A stretch of 64,000 nt of DNA from Arthrobacter sp. SLBN-83 (GTDB lineage: Bacteria; Actinomycetota; Actinomycetes; Actinomycetales; Micrococcaceae), in assembly GCF_006715285.1 (NCBI RefSeq), contig NZ_VFMX01000001.1, forward strand, positions 3,286,001 through 3,350,000, read 5' to 3'. Positions 15,908 to 23,621 of this stretch are shown in pieces (the stretch's first letter is position 1; each line of letters starts with the position of its first letter). Below the pieces are notes generated by a model. That model saw only the letters and a list, made by a program, of their open reading frames with translations, made no database searches and was not told the DNA's origin. The translations under genes were made by a program, and so were the position numbers.

Positions 15908-16435
15908 ATGGTCGATATGCAGCCCCCCTCCGACGAGTTCCGCGGATTCGACGAGGCCCGGTCGATCATGTGGTGCTACGAAGCCCGCTCACGCATCTAT
16001 GCCCGTCTGAGCGAGACGGACTTTCTCGCCAACGACGCCGTGGCCGCCGTGCATGTCGAGAACACCTCCCGCGCCGACCGCGTCTTTCTCACCGCCTTCG
16101 ACCGCTCCGGCGGGCTGCTGTTCGGCGACACGCTTTACATCGACGACCCGACACGGCGGCTCGACGTCACACCCGAGTTCGACCACGACTTCACCGATAT
16201 GACCGTCGCCGCTGGCTCCGAACTTGAGGAAGCCGTCGAACGCGAGAACGGCTGGGTGGTCAACCTGGATGCCCTGCGCGACTACGACCCGTTGGAGGAC
16301 CGCCGGACCACGCAGCGCGCGGTGCTCCTGGCGCACCTCGGAGACATGATGGCCAGCGGCCAGGCCCGGGGTTTCCTGTTTGACAAGCACGACGCTGCCG
16401 AGGATCCCGGTGAGGCCGACACAGACGCCGCCTGA
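15908..16435 (+). CDS. Hypothetical protein under the palindrome regulon (175 aa)
   Basis: ATG 15908 follows GAAGGAG at 6 nt; upstream in-frame codons cross the promoter and are unlikely to be translated. The protein is acidic, with DEARSIMWCYEARSRIYARL at the N terminus and a strand-rich middle (RVFLTAFDRSGGLLFGDTLYID). I recognise no family. Its promoter shares the operator of the EspR-like gene, so it probably belongs to the same regulon. Confidence 0.6.
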   Translation: MVDMQPPSDEFRGFDEARSIMWCYEARSRIYARLSETDFLANDAVAAVHVENTSRADRVFLTAFDRSGGLLFGDTLYIDDPTRRLDVTPEFDHDFTDMTVAAGSELEEAVERENGWVVNLDALRDYDPLEDRRTTQRAVLLAHLGDMMASGQARGFLFDKHDAAEDPGEADTDAA

Positions 16436-16467
16436 GCGCGGCGCAGCACTTCTTCCGGCGCTCGATC

Positions 16468-16506
16468 GACCCCGCCCGGCTTCGGCCGAGGCGGGGTCTT
16501 TTGCTT
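16468..16506 (+). terminator. Rho-independent terminator
   Basis: GACCCCGCC (16468) pairs with GGCGGGGTC (16490-16498), with an inner GC-rich loop and a TTTTGCTT tail. It closes the regulatory island. Confidence 0.8.
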
Positions 16507-16652
16507 CCCTGGGGAACCGGTGGAAAAGACCGTGGACCGGCTCACGCCGGTCCCGGGGGTCGTTCCGTGGTGGTCGCAGCCGCGCGGTGCGCGGCGCGGC
16601 CACCGTTACCGAATCGTCTGTTCTTGAGAGCCACGACCCACAGGAGTAGCCC

Positions 16653-16955
16653 ATGACCGTCCCTCTCCGCGCAGCCCAGCTGCCCGTCAAGTACGAACGG
16701 GCCGAAGGCTCCGCCCGGCACGGCCGGACCATCTACGAAGTCGCCGGCTCCGGGCTCTACCAGGTGACTGCGGCCAGGGAAGAGTTCGCCGTCTCGACAC
16801 TCACGCAGTCGGGATGGACGGAGCTGATCACGCTCGACGAAGGCGACGGGGTCTCGAACGTCCTGGAGGCCATGCAGATCTGGCTGGACATCCAGACCCC
16901 GTCGCCCCCGGCCGGCGACAGCGCCGCAGGGCAAGGCGGCGGTGCCGATGACTGA
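16653..16955 (+). CDS. Hypothetical protein (100 aa)
   Basis: CAGGAGTAGCCC precedes the ATG. It looks like a small beta-rich domain (YERAEGSARHGRTIYEVAGS, GLYQVTAAREEFAVST) with a glycine/proline-rich tail. Its end overlaps the next start by 8 nt. No family is recognisable. The 217-nt gap before it contains the terminator at 16468 and otherwise nothing clear. Confidence 0.55.
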   Translation: MTVPLRAAQLPVKYERAEGSARHGRTIYEVAGSGLYQVTAAREEFAVSTLTQSGWTELITLDEGDGVSNVLEAMQIWLDIQTPSPPAGDSAAGQGGGADD

Positions 16956-17289
16956 CCTGACCGGAACGATTGCAAGCCTCACCGAGAAGGCCGCAGCCGC
17001 TGTCGTCACCTCCCGGGGCCTCACCCATGAGGACGGGGAATCCGCCCTCGCAGCCCTCGGCTGGGCCCAGGGCGCGGCGATCACCCACGAGGACGCGTTC
17101 CGGGCCTTCACCCGGGCCCTGATCGACGAACTCGGCGTGCCGGACCTCCTCGCCGCCAAGATCGAGCTGCTCGCCGAGTACAAGCTCGACTACCCCCAGG
17201 ACTACGCGCCGGACGACGTCGCCCGCATGCAGGCCGAGCTGACGCGGCTGCGATCGCTGCAGCAGATGCTTGCAGGACCCGCCGACTGA
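16948..17289 (+). CDS. Helical hypothetical protein (113 aa)
   Basis: ATG 16948 (MTDLTGTIASL) lies within the 3' end of the previous gene. It is entirely helical and alanine/leucine-rich (LTEKAAAAVVTSRGL, AKIELLAEYKLDYPQDY, ARMQAELTRLRSLQQML). No enzymatic motif is visible. The gene pair is convergent with the LysM gene across a strong hairpin. Confidence 0.55.
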   Translation: MTDLTGTIASLTEKAAAAVVTSRGLTHEDGESALAALGWAQGAAITHEDAFRAFTRALIDELGVPDLLAAKIELLAEYKLDYPQDYAPDDVARMQAELTRLRSLQQMLAGPAD

Positions 17290-17309
17290 CCGTTTCCGGA
17301 CACAGCAAG

Positions 17310-17355
17310 AGGCCTGGACTGCGCTGAAGGTCGGCGCAGTCCGGGCCCCAGGCCT
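17310..17355. terminator. Bidirectional terminator between convergent genes
   Basis: Nested inverted repeats: outer AGGCCTGG/CCAGGCCT (17310, 17348) and inner GGACTGCGC/GCGCAGTCC (17317, 17334). Confidence 0.7.
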
Positions 17356-17359
17356 GCTC

Positions 17360-17917
17360 TCACGCCGTGGGCGGGATGAGCAGCGAGGCCCCGGCGTAGA
17401 TGAGATTCGGATCCTGGATCCGGTTCTTCTCGACCAGGGCCCCGATCGGCACTCCGGTCTCCGCCGAGATCTCCGTGAGGGTGTCACCCCACTGGATCAC
17501 ATACACCCGCGGCTGTGGCTTCGGCTCGGGGACCTGCGCCGGCTTGTCCTCGTCGCCCTTGCCCGACGCCGAGGTGCCCGAACCCTGGCCGTCCGCAGAG
17601 CTGCCGTTACCGGCCTTGGCCTCGAAGGCGTCCGGGACCCCGTTGCGGTCCCGGTCCGGCAAGGTCACCGTCACGGTGCCCTCCTCGTGCTGGGAAGCTG
17701 CCGCCGCATCGCTCGCCGGGCTCCGGTCAGCAGTGAGGAGCTGCGTCGCGCCCCAGCCGGCGAACAGCAGCGCGCCACCGGCCATGATCCCGGCCGCCAG
17801 CACCGGTCCACCGCCATAGCCCAGGGGCCCAAGCCGGTCCCGCCGCTGCACCGCCACCCGGGCCGGGGGAGCCGCATCAGCGACCTTCTCCTCGGGCCTG
17901 TGCATCGTATCCGTCAT
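17360..17917 (-). CDS. Membrane-anchored LysM protein
   Basis: A cytosolic N terminus of ~40 residues is followed by one transmembrane helix (VLAAGIMAGGALLFAGWGATQLL) and an extracytoplasmic part. The latter contains a calcium-loop-like DRDRNGVPDAFE, a low-complexity linker (GSGTSASGKGDEDKPAQ), and a C-terminal LysM domain (VYVIQWGDTLTEISAETGVP, then KNRIQDPNLIYAGASLLIP). LysM binds peptidoglycan, so the protein probably tethers something to the cell wall. This would suit a conjugation apparatus, but no neighbour proves it. It is transcribed away from the 17949 promoter region. Confidence 0.8.
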   Translation of the reverse strand: MTDTMHRPEEKVADAAPPARVAVQRRDRLGPLGYGGGPVLAAGIMAGGALLFAGWGATQLLTADRSPASDAAAASQHEEGTVTVTLPDRDRNGVPDAFEAKAGNGSSADGQGSGTSASGKGDEDKPAQVPEPKPQPRVYVIQWGDTLTEISAETGVPIGALVEKNRIQDPNLIYAGASLLIPPTA

Positions 17918-17948
17918 CCCTGTCCCTCTCTATCCAGCTCACCATTTG

Positions 17949-18005
17949 TGACCATTCGAGTCCTCATGCACATTCTACTCGTAGTCCAGTGCCTCTTGAT
18001 AGAAT
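17949..18005 (+). promoter_or_regulatory. AT-rich promoter region for the 18089 gene
   Basis: An abrupt AT-rich island. TACTCG (17976) and TAGAAT (18000) are separated by 18 nt. Upstream lies TGACCATTCG (17949), also found before the 26210 gene. The layout resembles the CATTCG-N18-TAT promoters of this element but with a weaker first box. CAGAAGGAA gives the ribosome binding site downstream. Confidence 0.5.
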
Positions 18006-18088
18006 AGGAGAAGGAATAGACGAGTCATAGACCAGTCCGACGGGCCGCCACGAACCACCGAATCACTCAACAGAAGGAACCCACCACC

Positions 18089-19045
18089 ATGGCCAACTAC
18101 TCCATCTCCGCCAACCAGCTCACCGAGGGCACCAGCGTCTTCATCCGCGGCAAGCTCGCCTTCGCCCGGCTGACCAGCCTCATCGAGGGTGCTGCCCTCG
18201 CCGCCAGCGACCAGCGCAAGGTCCAGAACGGCATGAGCCCCGTGGGCAAGCCGCACACCACGGCGACGATCACCGAGGCCGAGGTGCAGTTCGCCGACCC
18301 GGCGAACCCCACGGTCGAGGAGCAGTTCGTCTCCGAGCGCCGCTACACCTCGAAGAAGAACCCAGCCTCGGGCGCGAACTACTCGATCGACTCCAAGGGC
18401 ACGAACCTGCCGATCATCGCGATCCCGTCCGAGAAGGGTGATGGCACCTACGACCAGGACACCTCCGGCCAGGAGCTGGCACAGGGACTGGACGTGACGC
18501 TCGTGCTCCGCGTCTACAAGCCGAAGAACTTCGCCAACCGCGGCCTGTCGCTCGACCAGGTGATTGTGCACGAGACCCCGCGCTACTACAACGCCGGCGG
18601 CGTCGCCAGCGGGGAGCTCGCGGCCCGCGGCATCGTCTTCAACGCCCCGCCCCGCGCGGTCCAGGCCCAGCCGGGCTCGGGCTCCGCCGTCGGCAACGGC
18701 GAGCAGCCGGTCGCCACCGAGGTCGAGGACGGCTTGTCCTTCCCGGCCCCGCAGCCCGCCGTCGCGGCTTCAGTCGCGGCTCCGGTCCCCGCCCAGGCCC
18801 ACGCGCAGGTCCTGACCGAACCGGTCGCGGTGACTCCGCAGGCGGCCCCTGCCGTGGCTCCGGTTGCCGCCCCGGTCCCCGCGGTGCAGCCGCAGCAGGA
18901 GACGCCCGAGCAGAAGCTCGCCCGCCTCGAGCGTGAGAACGCCGAGTTGAAGAACGCGGGTTCGGCCGTGGGTGCTCCCGCCGGCCAGGGCCCGTGGGGC
19001 GGCTCCGGCGATGCCCAGCAGGCCGGAATCACCTACCAGGGCTGA
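18089..19045 (+). CDS. Abundant-looking unknown protein, possible DNA-binding OB-like (318 aa)
   Basis: A single-gene unit with its own AT-rich promoter and a strong terminator, an arrangement typical of highly expressed proteins. Residues 1-190 form a globular, strand-rich domain (NYSISANQLTEGTSVFIRGK, ERRYTSKKNPASGANYSID, GLDVTLVLRVYKPKN, DQVIVHETPRYYNAGG). Then comes a long Ala/Pro/Val linker and a short coiled coil (QKLARLERENAELKN). The disordered linker with a defined C-terminal tip is reminiscent of single-stranded DNA-binding proteins, but I cannot confirm an OB fold. The function is unknown. Confidence 0.6.
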   Translation: MANYSISANQLTEGTSVFIRGKLAFARLTSLIEGAALAASDQRKVQNGMSPVGKPHTTATITEAEVQFADPANPTVEEQFVSERRYTSKKNPASGANYSIDSKGTNLPIIAIPSEKGDGTYDQDTSGQELAQGLDVTLVLRVYKPKNFANRGLSLDQVIVHETPRYYNAGGVASGELAARGIVFNAPPRAVQAQPGSGSAVGNGEQPVATEVEDGLSFPAPQPAVAASVAAPVPAQAHAQVLTEPVAVTPQAAPAVAPVAAPVPAVQPQQETPEQKLARLERENAELKNAGSAVGAPAGQGPWGGSGDAQQAGITYQG

Positions 19046-19079
19046 TCCAAGGCCGATCCGACCGACCGAACCCCCAGAC

Positions 19080-19124
19080 GAGACCCCCGTGCAGGCATCC
19101 ATGCCGTACGGGGGTCTCGTCTTT
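19080..19124 (+). terminator. Rho-independent terminator
   Basis: GAGACCCCCGT (19080) pairs with ACGGGGGTCTC (19108-19118), followed by GTCTTT. Confidence 0.8.
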
Positions 19125-19182
19125 CAGGGCCGGAGTGCAACCCGGCCCTGTTTTCATCCGCTCCCGACAAGAAGGCATTGAT

Positions 19183-20214
19183 GTGACCGCCGTCGATCCC
19201 CGCGCGATCTTCCCCAGCTTCTATGACAACCCCGCGATTCGCGCCCTGGCGACCGCCTGCCGCTGGACCATCTCCGGCCGGCTCGGCGAGCTCGACGACG
19301 AGGACTCCGGCCGCAAGGCACCGATCGATGTGCGGCACCTGCTCGACGGCTGCAATCCGGGCTGCCGCCACGCAGGCCCCCTGCGCGGAGCTTTCGCCCT
19401 GGACGCGACCTGCCTGCTCACTCTCGACCAGCTGGCCGCCACACTGCCGAACGCGGCGAACGCTGCCTTCTACCTGCAGGCCCCCTCCGACGGTCTGATC
19501 GTGATCGACGTCGAGCCCGGTTGCCCGCCGGACGTGGCCGCAGACATCCTGCGCCTGCCCGGAATCCTGTACTCGGAGCTGTCGATGTCGGGCCGGGGCT
19601 TCCACCTGGTCGCCCCGCTGCCTGCCAACCTCCACGACTTCCCGATCGCCGCTGACAAGCGCGTCCTGCGCGAGGAGCACGGCTGGTACGAGGTCCTCCT
19701 GGACCATTGGTGCACGTTCACCCGCAACCCGGTGCCGCAGCGGATCGTCGAACACGTTGCGGCGCGACCAGCCTCCGACCGGTTCTCTTCGGTGGCGGAC
19801 CTGTATGCAGACCTCGCCGCCAAGGCCAAGCCAAGCATCAGCATCCCCTCGACCGCCGTCGGCACGGACGGCGAAATGCCCGACATCCCGTACGCCGAGG
19901 CCATCGTCGAGCAGACACTCGCCGGCTCCCGCGACCGGCTGAAGACGCCCGAGGACTTCGACAACGACCGCTCCCGCTGGGAGTTCTCCGTCCTGGGTGT
20001 CCTCTACACCGGCATGCAGCTGCCGTTGCGCACCTACCGGTCCTTCGGCGCGCAGTTCTCCTCCGGTGACGAGGCCTGGCTGCTGTACAAGACCTCGCTG
20101 GCGGTGATCGAGCCTCGGCCCAAGCACGCCCAGATGCGCAACGGCAGGCCGTTCCTGCTGGACCGTGCCGCTGCCCTGGTGGCGGCACGGGAAGCCTCCG
20201 CCGAGGCGGGGTGA
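19183..20214 (+). CDS. AEP-superfamily primase / primase-polymerase-like protein
   Basis: GTG 19183 with AAGAAGG upstream. The catalytic signature of archaeo-eukaryotic primases is visible: DxE-type acidic motif VIDVE (D109, E111), the SxH-type motif SMSGRGFH (136-141), and a downstream strand with YEVLLDHWCTFTRNP, matching the third motif and following Thr-Gly-Asn-like segment of NrS-1/D5-type primases. The C-terminal ~150 residues are helical (PYAEAIVEQTLAGSRDRLK, SVLGVLYTGMQLPLRTYRSF). Unlike many relatives it has no fused helicase. It probably primes plasmid replication or the complementary strand after transfer. Confidence 0.7.
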   Translation: MTAVDPRAIFPSFYDNPAIRALATACRWTISGRLGELDDEDSGRKAPIDVRHLLDGCNPGCRHAGPLRGAFALDATCLLTLDQLAATLPNAANAAFYLQAPSDGLIVIDVEPGCPPDVAADILRLPGILYSELSMSGRGFHLVAPLPANLHDFPIAADKRVLREEHGWYEVLLDHWCTFTRNPVPQRIVEHVAARPASDRFSSVADLYADLAAKAKPSISIPSTAVGTDGEMPDIPYAEAIVEQTLAGSRDRLKTPEDFDNDRSRWEFSVLGVLYTGMQLPLRTYRSFGAQFSSGDEAWLLYKTSLAVIEPRPKHAQMRNGRPFLLDRAAALVAAREASAEAG

Positions 20215-20288
20215 ACCTTTGGGGGTTGCCCATCGGTTTGGCGGTGGAACAAGGACTGGATCGGGCGGAGCCCGATCGGGGATGGGGA

Positions 20289-20315
20289 GGCGGTGGGCTT
20301 CTGAGCCCGACCGCC
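20289..20315 (+). terminator. Imperfect hairpin in the primase-MoxR gap
   Basis: GGCGGTGGGCT and AGCCCGACCGCC pair around TCTG with a one-base bulge. The rest of the 220-nt gap shows no clear promoter. Confidence 0.4.
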
Positions 20316-20434
20316 CCCGTCACCGGGCCTTGTGGCCCTGCTTCCGACATGTCCCGTACGGCGCTCAGCCCTGCCGTGGGTCCGTCTCCCGTCTCACCTG
20401 CTCACAGCTCACCCACGACCAGAAAGACATTCCC

Positions 20435-21679
20435 ATGAAGTTCAACGACACCCTGACGACTCTGATCCAGCAGTCCCTCGAGGTCGGGGCCACGCCCGCG
20501 CTCATGGGCGAGCCCGGTATCGGCAAGTCCTCCTTCGTCGAGGCTCTCGCCTACTCGATGGGCACCAAAGCCTTCGTCCTGCCCTGCAACCAGCTCGCCG
20601 ACAAGGCCGACCTCACCGGCGCGCGCCTGGTGCCCTACGAGAAGACCGACGGGACACAGTCCTACAAGCAGGTCTTTTACCCGCACCAGGTCATTCAGGA
20701 GTGCATCGACTACGCGCTGGAGAACCCGCGCGAGTGGCCGATCCTCTTCCTCGACGAGATCAACCGCACGACCTCGGACGTGACCTCCGGCGCGCTCACC
20801 CTGGTGACCCTGCGGCGCATGGGCCACATCGAACTGCCGGAGAACGTGCGCCTCATCGTGGCGGGCAACGACAAGGGTAACGTCACGACTCTCGACGAGG
20901 CCTCGCTGTCGCGCTTCGCGATCTTCCACGTCGAGCCCGATGCGACGACCCTCATGTCCGTCCTCGGTGACGCGCTCAACCCCTGGGTGAAGAAAGTCCT
21001 CACCCAGCACCCCGGACTCATCTTCCAGAAGTCGACGCCGAACTCCATCGTGGCCGACGGCCGCGATGACGACGATGACGACGGCAACGTCACCATGGCC
21101 GAGCTGTTCGACGGCGGCGAGGAGATGAACCAGCTCACCACGCCGCGCACCATCGACCACCTCTCCCGGTGGCTGAACCGCGTCGACCGCCAGGAGCTGG
21201 CAAGCCACCTGGCGACCCCGGTCCAGATCGGCGGCCGCGACACCTCGCTGCTCAACGAGGCGATCGAGGCCTTCACCGGCGACACCATGTTCACCACCCA
21301 GCTCGTGGCGGTCATCGCCGAAGACCTCGCATCGAACTCGGGCGGCCCGGCACACAACCGAGTCAACGTGCCAAAGCCGAACTGCTACGCGACCCTCAAG
21401 TCCGCGGGCACGGTCACCGACCTCGCCGCGCAGATCTCGGGCCTGACCCAGAACGAGGTCTCCGGCTCGCTGCTCTACGCGATGAAGGAGAAGGATGACA
21501 ACTCGCGCCTCATCGAGCAGCTGGCGCAGGCCGCCGTCCAGATTGAGCCGGAGCACACGCGCACCCTGTTCGAGCTGGTGACCACCGGGCAGTTCGACCG
21601 GCAGAACCTGGAGGCCTTCCTCGAGGTCGACTCGCCGATCGTGGCCGCGGTCAAGCCGTCCCTGTCGGCCTTCCTCTGA
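20435..21679 (+). CDS. MoxR-type AAA+ ATPase
   Basis: The 414-residue protein has Walker A GEPGIGKSS (K31), the MoxR-like stretch CNQLADKADLTGARL, Walker B ILFLDEINRTTSDV, sensor 1 VAGNDKGN and an arginine finger in SLSRF. A DDDDDDG insertion follows, then a helical lid region. MoxR ATPases normally work with a von Willebrand factor A protein to remodel or load metal into target complexes. The next gene supplies exactly that partner. The start is ATG 20435; its ribosome binding site is weak (AGAAAGA). Confidence 0.88.
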   Translation: MKFNDTLTTLIQQSLEVGATPALMGEPGIGKSSFVEALAYSMGTKAFVLPCNQLADKADLTGARLVPYEKTDGTQSYKQVFYPHQVIQECIDYALENPREWPILFLDEINRTTSDVTSGALTLVTLRRMGHIELPENVRLIVAGNDKGNVTTLDEASLSRFAIFHVEPDATTLMSVLGDALNPWVKKVLTQHPGLIFQKSTPNSIVADGRDDDDDDGNVTMAELFDGGEEMNQLTTPRTIDHLSRWLNRVDRQELASHLATPVQIGGRDTSLLNEAIEAFTGDTMFTTQLVAVIAEDLASNSGGPAHNRVNVPKPNCYATLKSAGTVTDLAAQISGLTQNEVSGSLLYAMKEKDDNSRLIEQLAQAAVQIEPEHTRTLFELVTTGQFDRQNLEAFLEVDSPIVAAVKPSLSAFL

Positions 21680-21697
21680 GCCGACCCGGCACCGGGC

Positions 21698-21739
21698 GGC
21701 GGGGGACGCCACCGGCTCCGTTCCGGAGCGTCCCCCGCC
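21698..21739 (+). terminator. Hairpin between MoxR and VWA genes
   Basis: GGCGGGGGACGC (21698-21709) and GCGTCCCCCGCC (21728-21739) form a perfect 12-bp stem. It may reduce, rather than abolish, read-through to the VWA gene. Confidence 0.6.
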
Positions 21740-21782
21740 ATCCCACGACACCCGTCGCCTCAGACCGCATTAGGAGACCACG

Positions 21783-23474
21783 ATGACGATCACCGTCACG
21801 AACCAGAAGCCGGCGGTGCTCGACGCCCTGCACACGATCTCGTGCACGGGCGACTACGACCCCATGCCGGCCATCCAGAAGGTCCTGGTCGACCCGCTGC
21901 TGGAGCCGCTGAACCCCAGCGCTCCGGCGAGCATCGTCGACGGCTCGGGCCACGACATCACCGGCGACGTCCTGGACATCGTCATGCGCTGCCTCGGCGA
22001 GACGATGGACCCGGCCGCCGAGAAGAACGCCAAGGCGCTGCTCGGGCAGACCATGGTCAGCTATGACCAGGGCACGCCCCTGCCGGTGGGCGAACTGTTC
22101 GCTGTCCAGGCCGGGCAGCAGAACAAGTGGCCCGCGCCGTCAGCCCGGGTCCTTTACTCAGCCCAGAACGATGTCATCCCCGCGGCCAAGGGCCTGCTCG
22201 CAGGCTCCGCCGACGAGAGCGCCTTCTTCGCCTCCGTCGCCTACACCTACCACCCGAATACCCTCGGGTTCTGGTTCCAGTCCTCTGCCGCGTTCGACGG
22301 CTTCAAGATCTGGCTGAACCAGCAGGTGCAGACGATGGCCGGCGCGAACGCGATGCCGGCGGACACCCTCCGGCTGCTGAACGACTTCGCGAACCTCTCG
22401 CTCAAGGGGCTGACCGAATCGCTGCTGCTGCGCAAGGACGACTCCGACGGCAACGACGAGTTCTCTTTCGCCCGGCTGGTCATCCGCATGCTGATGACTT
22501 ACGTCGACCAGCAGCGCAAGGCCGCCTCAACAGGCGCGGCCGCCCTCGACACCGGCATCATGCCGTTTACCGTCGGGGAGCTGTTCTGCCCGCGGTCGCT
22601 GGTCCTGGTCAACGTCGAGGCCCACGCCCGCGCCACCGCCGCAAAGGTAACGGGGGAGTGGAACCTCATCAACCAGTCCCTCGCCTCACCCGTGAAAGTC
22701 GTCTCCAACGCCGCGCTGTCCAAGCTGACCTCGCTCCCGCGAGCAGCTGCCAGGGCCGCTGCCATGGGCGCACGGCAGCAGCCGGGACAGCCGGGCTCGC
22801 GCTCGGCCCAGGTGAAGTTCCGCAAGGCCCCGCCCACGAAGCTGGACCTGTTCAAGGACATCACCCGGGTGCTCAAGCGCATGGGCAAGGTCAACAAGTC
22901 CCAGAACGTCTACCGGACGACGAAGACGACCTTCCTCAAGGCCAACCGCCGCAACCCGGACGACTTCAACAAGCCGGGCCGGATCACCTCGGTGCAGTAC
23001 ATGCCCGACCTGCACGTCTTCATCGACACCTCCGGGTCGATCTCCGAGGAGAACTACCAGGAGGCGGTGCTGATGCTCATCCGGATCGCCAAGAAGCTCA
23101 ACGTCAACCTGTACTTCAACTCCTTCAGCCACATGCTCTCCCAGGAGACGCTGCTGAAGGTCGAGAACAAGTCGACGCGGCAGATCTGGCAGGAGTTCCG
23201 GAAGGTGCCCAAGGTCACCGGCGGCACCGAGTTCAAGCAGGTGTGGGACTACATCAACGCCTCCCCGGTGCGCAAGCGCCGGCTGTCGCTGATGATCACC
23301 GACTTCGAGTGGTCTCCGCCCTCGAGACGCGAGGAGCACCCGCCGAACCTCTACTACGCCCCGTGCTCGGCCATGGACTGGAAGTACATGGTCCGTTCCG
23401 CCGAGGCGTACGCGAACGGCATGCAGCACATCGACCCGAGCATCCGGCAGAAGCTGCTGGGCATGGTCCTCTGA
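21783..23474 (+). CDS. VWA-domain protein, partner of the MoxR ATPase
   Basis: A 563-residue protein. The N-terminal ~330 residues are helical and unrecognised. A basic linker (AARAAAMGARQQPGQPGSRS) and KQ/KR-rich helices lead into a C-terminal VWA domain with an intact MIDAS: DTSGS at D415 (LHVFIDTSGSISEENYQEA), the threonine in VTGGTEFKQV, and the acidic residue in LMITDFEW. The family binds Mg2+ through this site and acts with MoxR ATPases. The AGGAGACCACG ribosome binding site is strong. The long helical N-terminus, absent from textbook CoxE-type partners, probably contains the substrate-specific part. Confidence 0.85.
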   Translation: MTITVTNQKPAVLDALHTISCTGDYDPMPAIQKVLVDPLLEPLNPSAPASIVDGSGHDITGDVLDIVMRCLGETMDPAAEKNAKALLGQTMVSYDQGTPLPVGELFAVQAGQQNKWPAPSARVLYSAQNDVIPAAKGLLAGSADESAFFASVAYTYHPNTLGFWFQSSAAFDGFKIWLNQQVQTMAGANAMPADTLRLLNDFANLSLKGLTESLLLRKDDSDGNDEFSFARLVIRMLMTYVDQQRKAASTGAAALDTGIMPFTVGELFCPRSLVLVNVEAHARATAAKVTGEWNLINQSLASPVKVVSNAALSKLTSLPRAAARAAAMGARQQPGQPGSRSAQVKFRKAPPTKLDLFKDITRVLKRMGKVNKSQNVYRTTKTTFLKANRRNPDDFNKPGRITSVQYMPDLHVFIDTSGSISEENYQEAVLMLIRIAKKLNVNLYFNSFSHMLSQETLLKVENKSTRQIWQEFRKVPKVTGGTEFKQVWDYINASPVRKRRLSLMITDFEWSPPSRREEHPPNLYYAPCSAMDWKYMVRSAEAYANGMQHIDPSIRQKLLGMVL

Positions 23475-23503
23475 TCCTGCTCCCGGCCACAGGGGAGACG
23501 CCG

Positions 23504-23528
23504 ACCGGCCGAACCGGCCGGCGTCTCC
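23504..23528 (+). terminator. Hairpin after VWA gene
   Basis: GGAGACGCCG pairs with CGGCGTCTCC; part of the loop can also pair. No T tract. Confidence 0.6.
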
Positions 23529-23621
23529 TCCTCCCTCAGACCTACCCGTAACCCTGCCGGGCATCCCGGCGCGCCCACCCAGCGCGCCGCCCGGCGAACC
23601 CCACCGAAGGAGGGACCCGCG

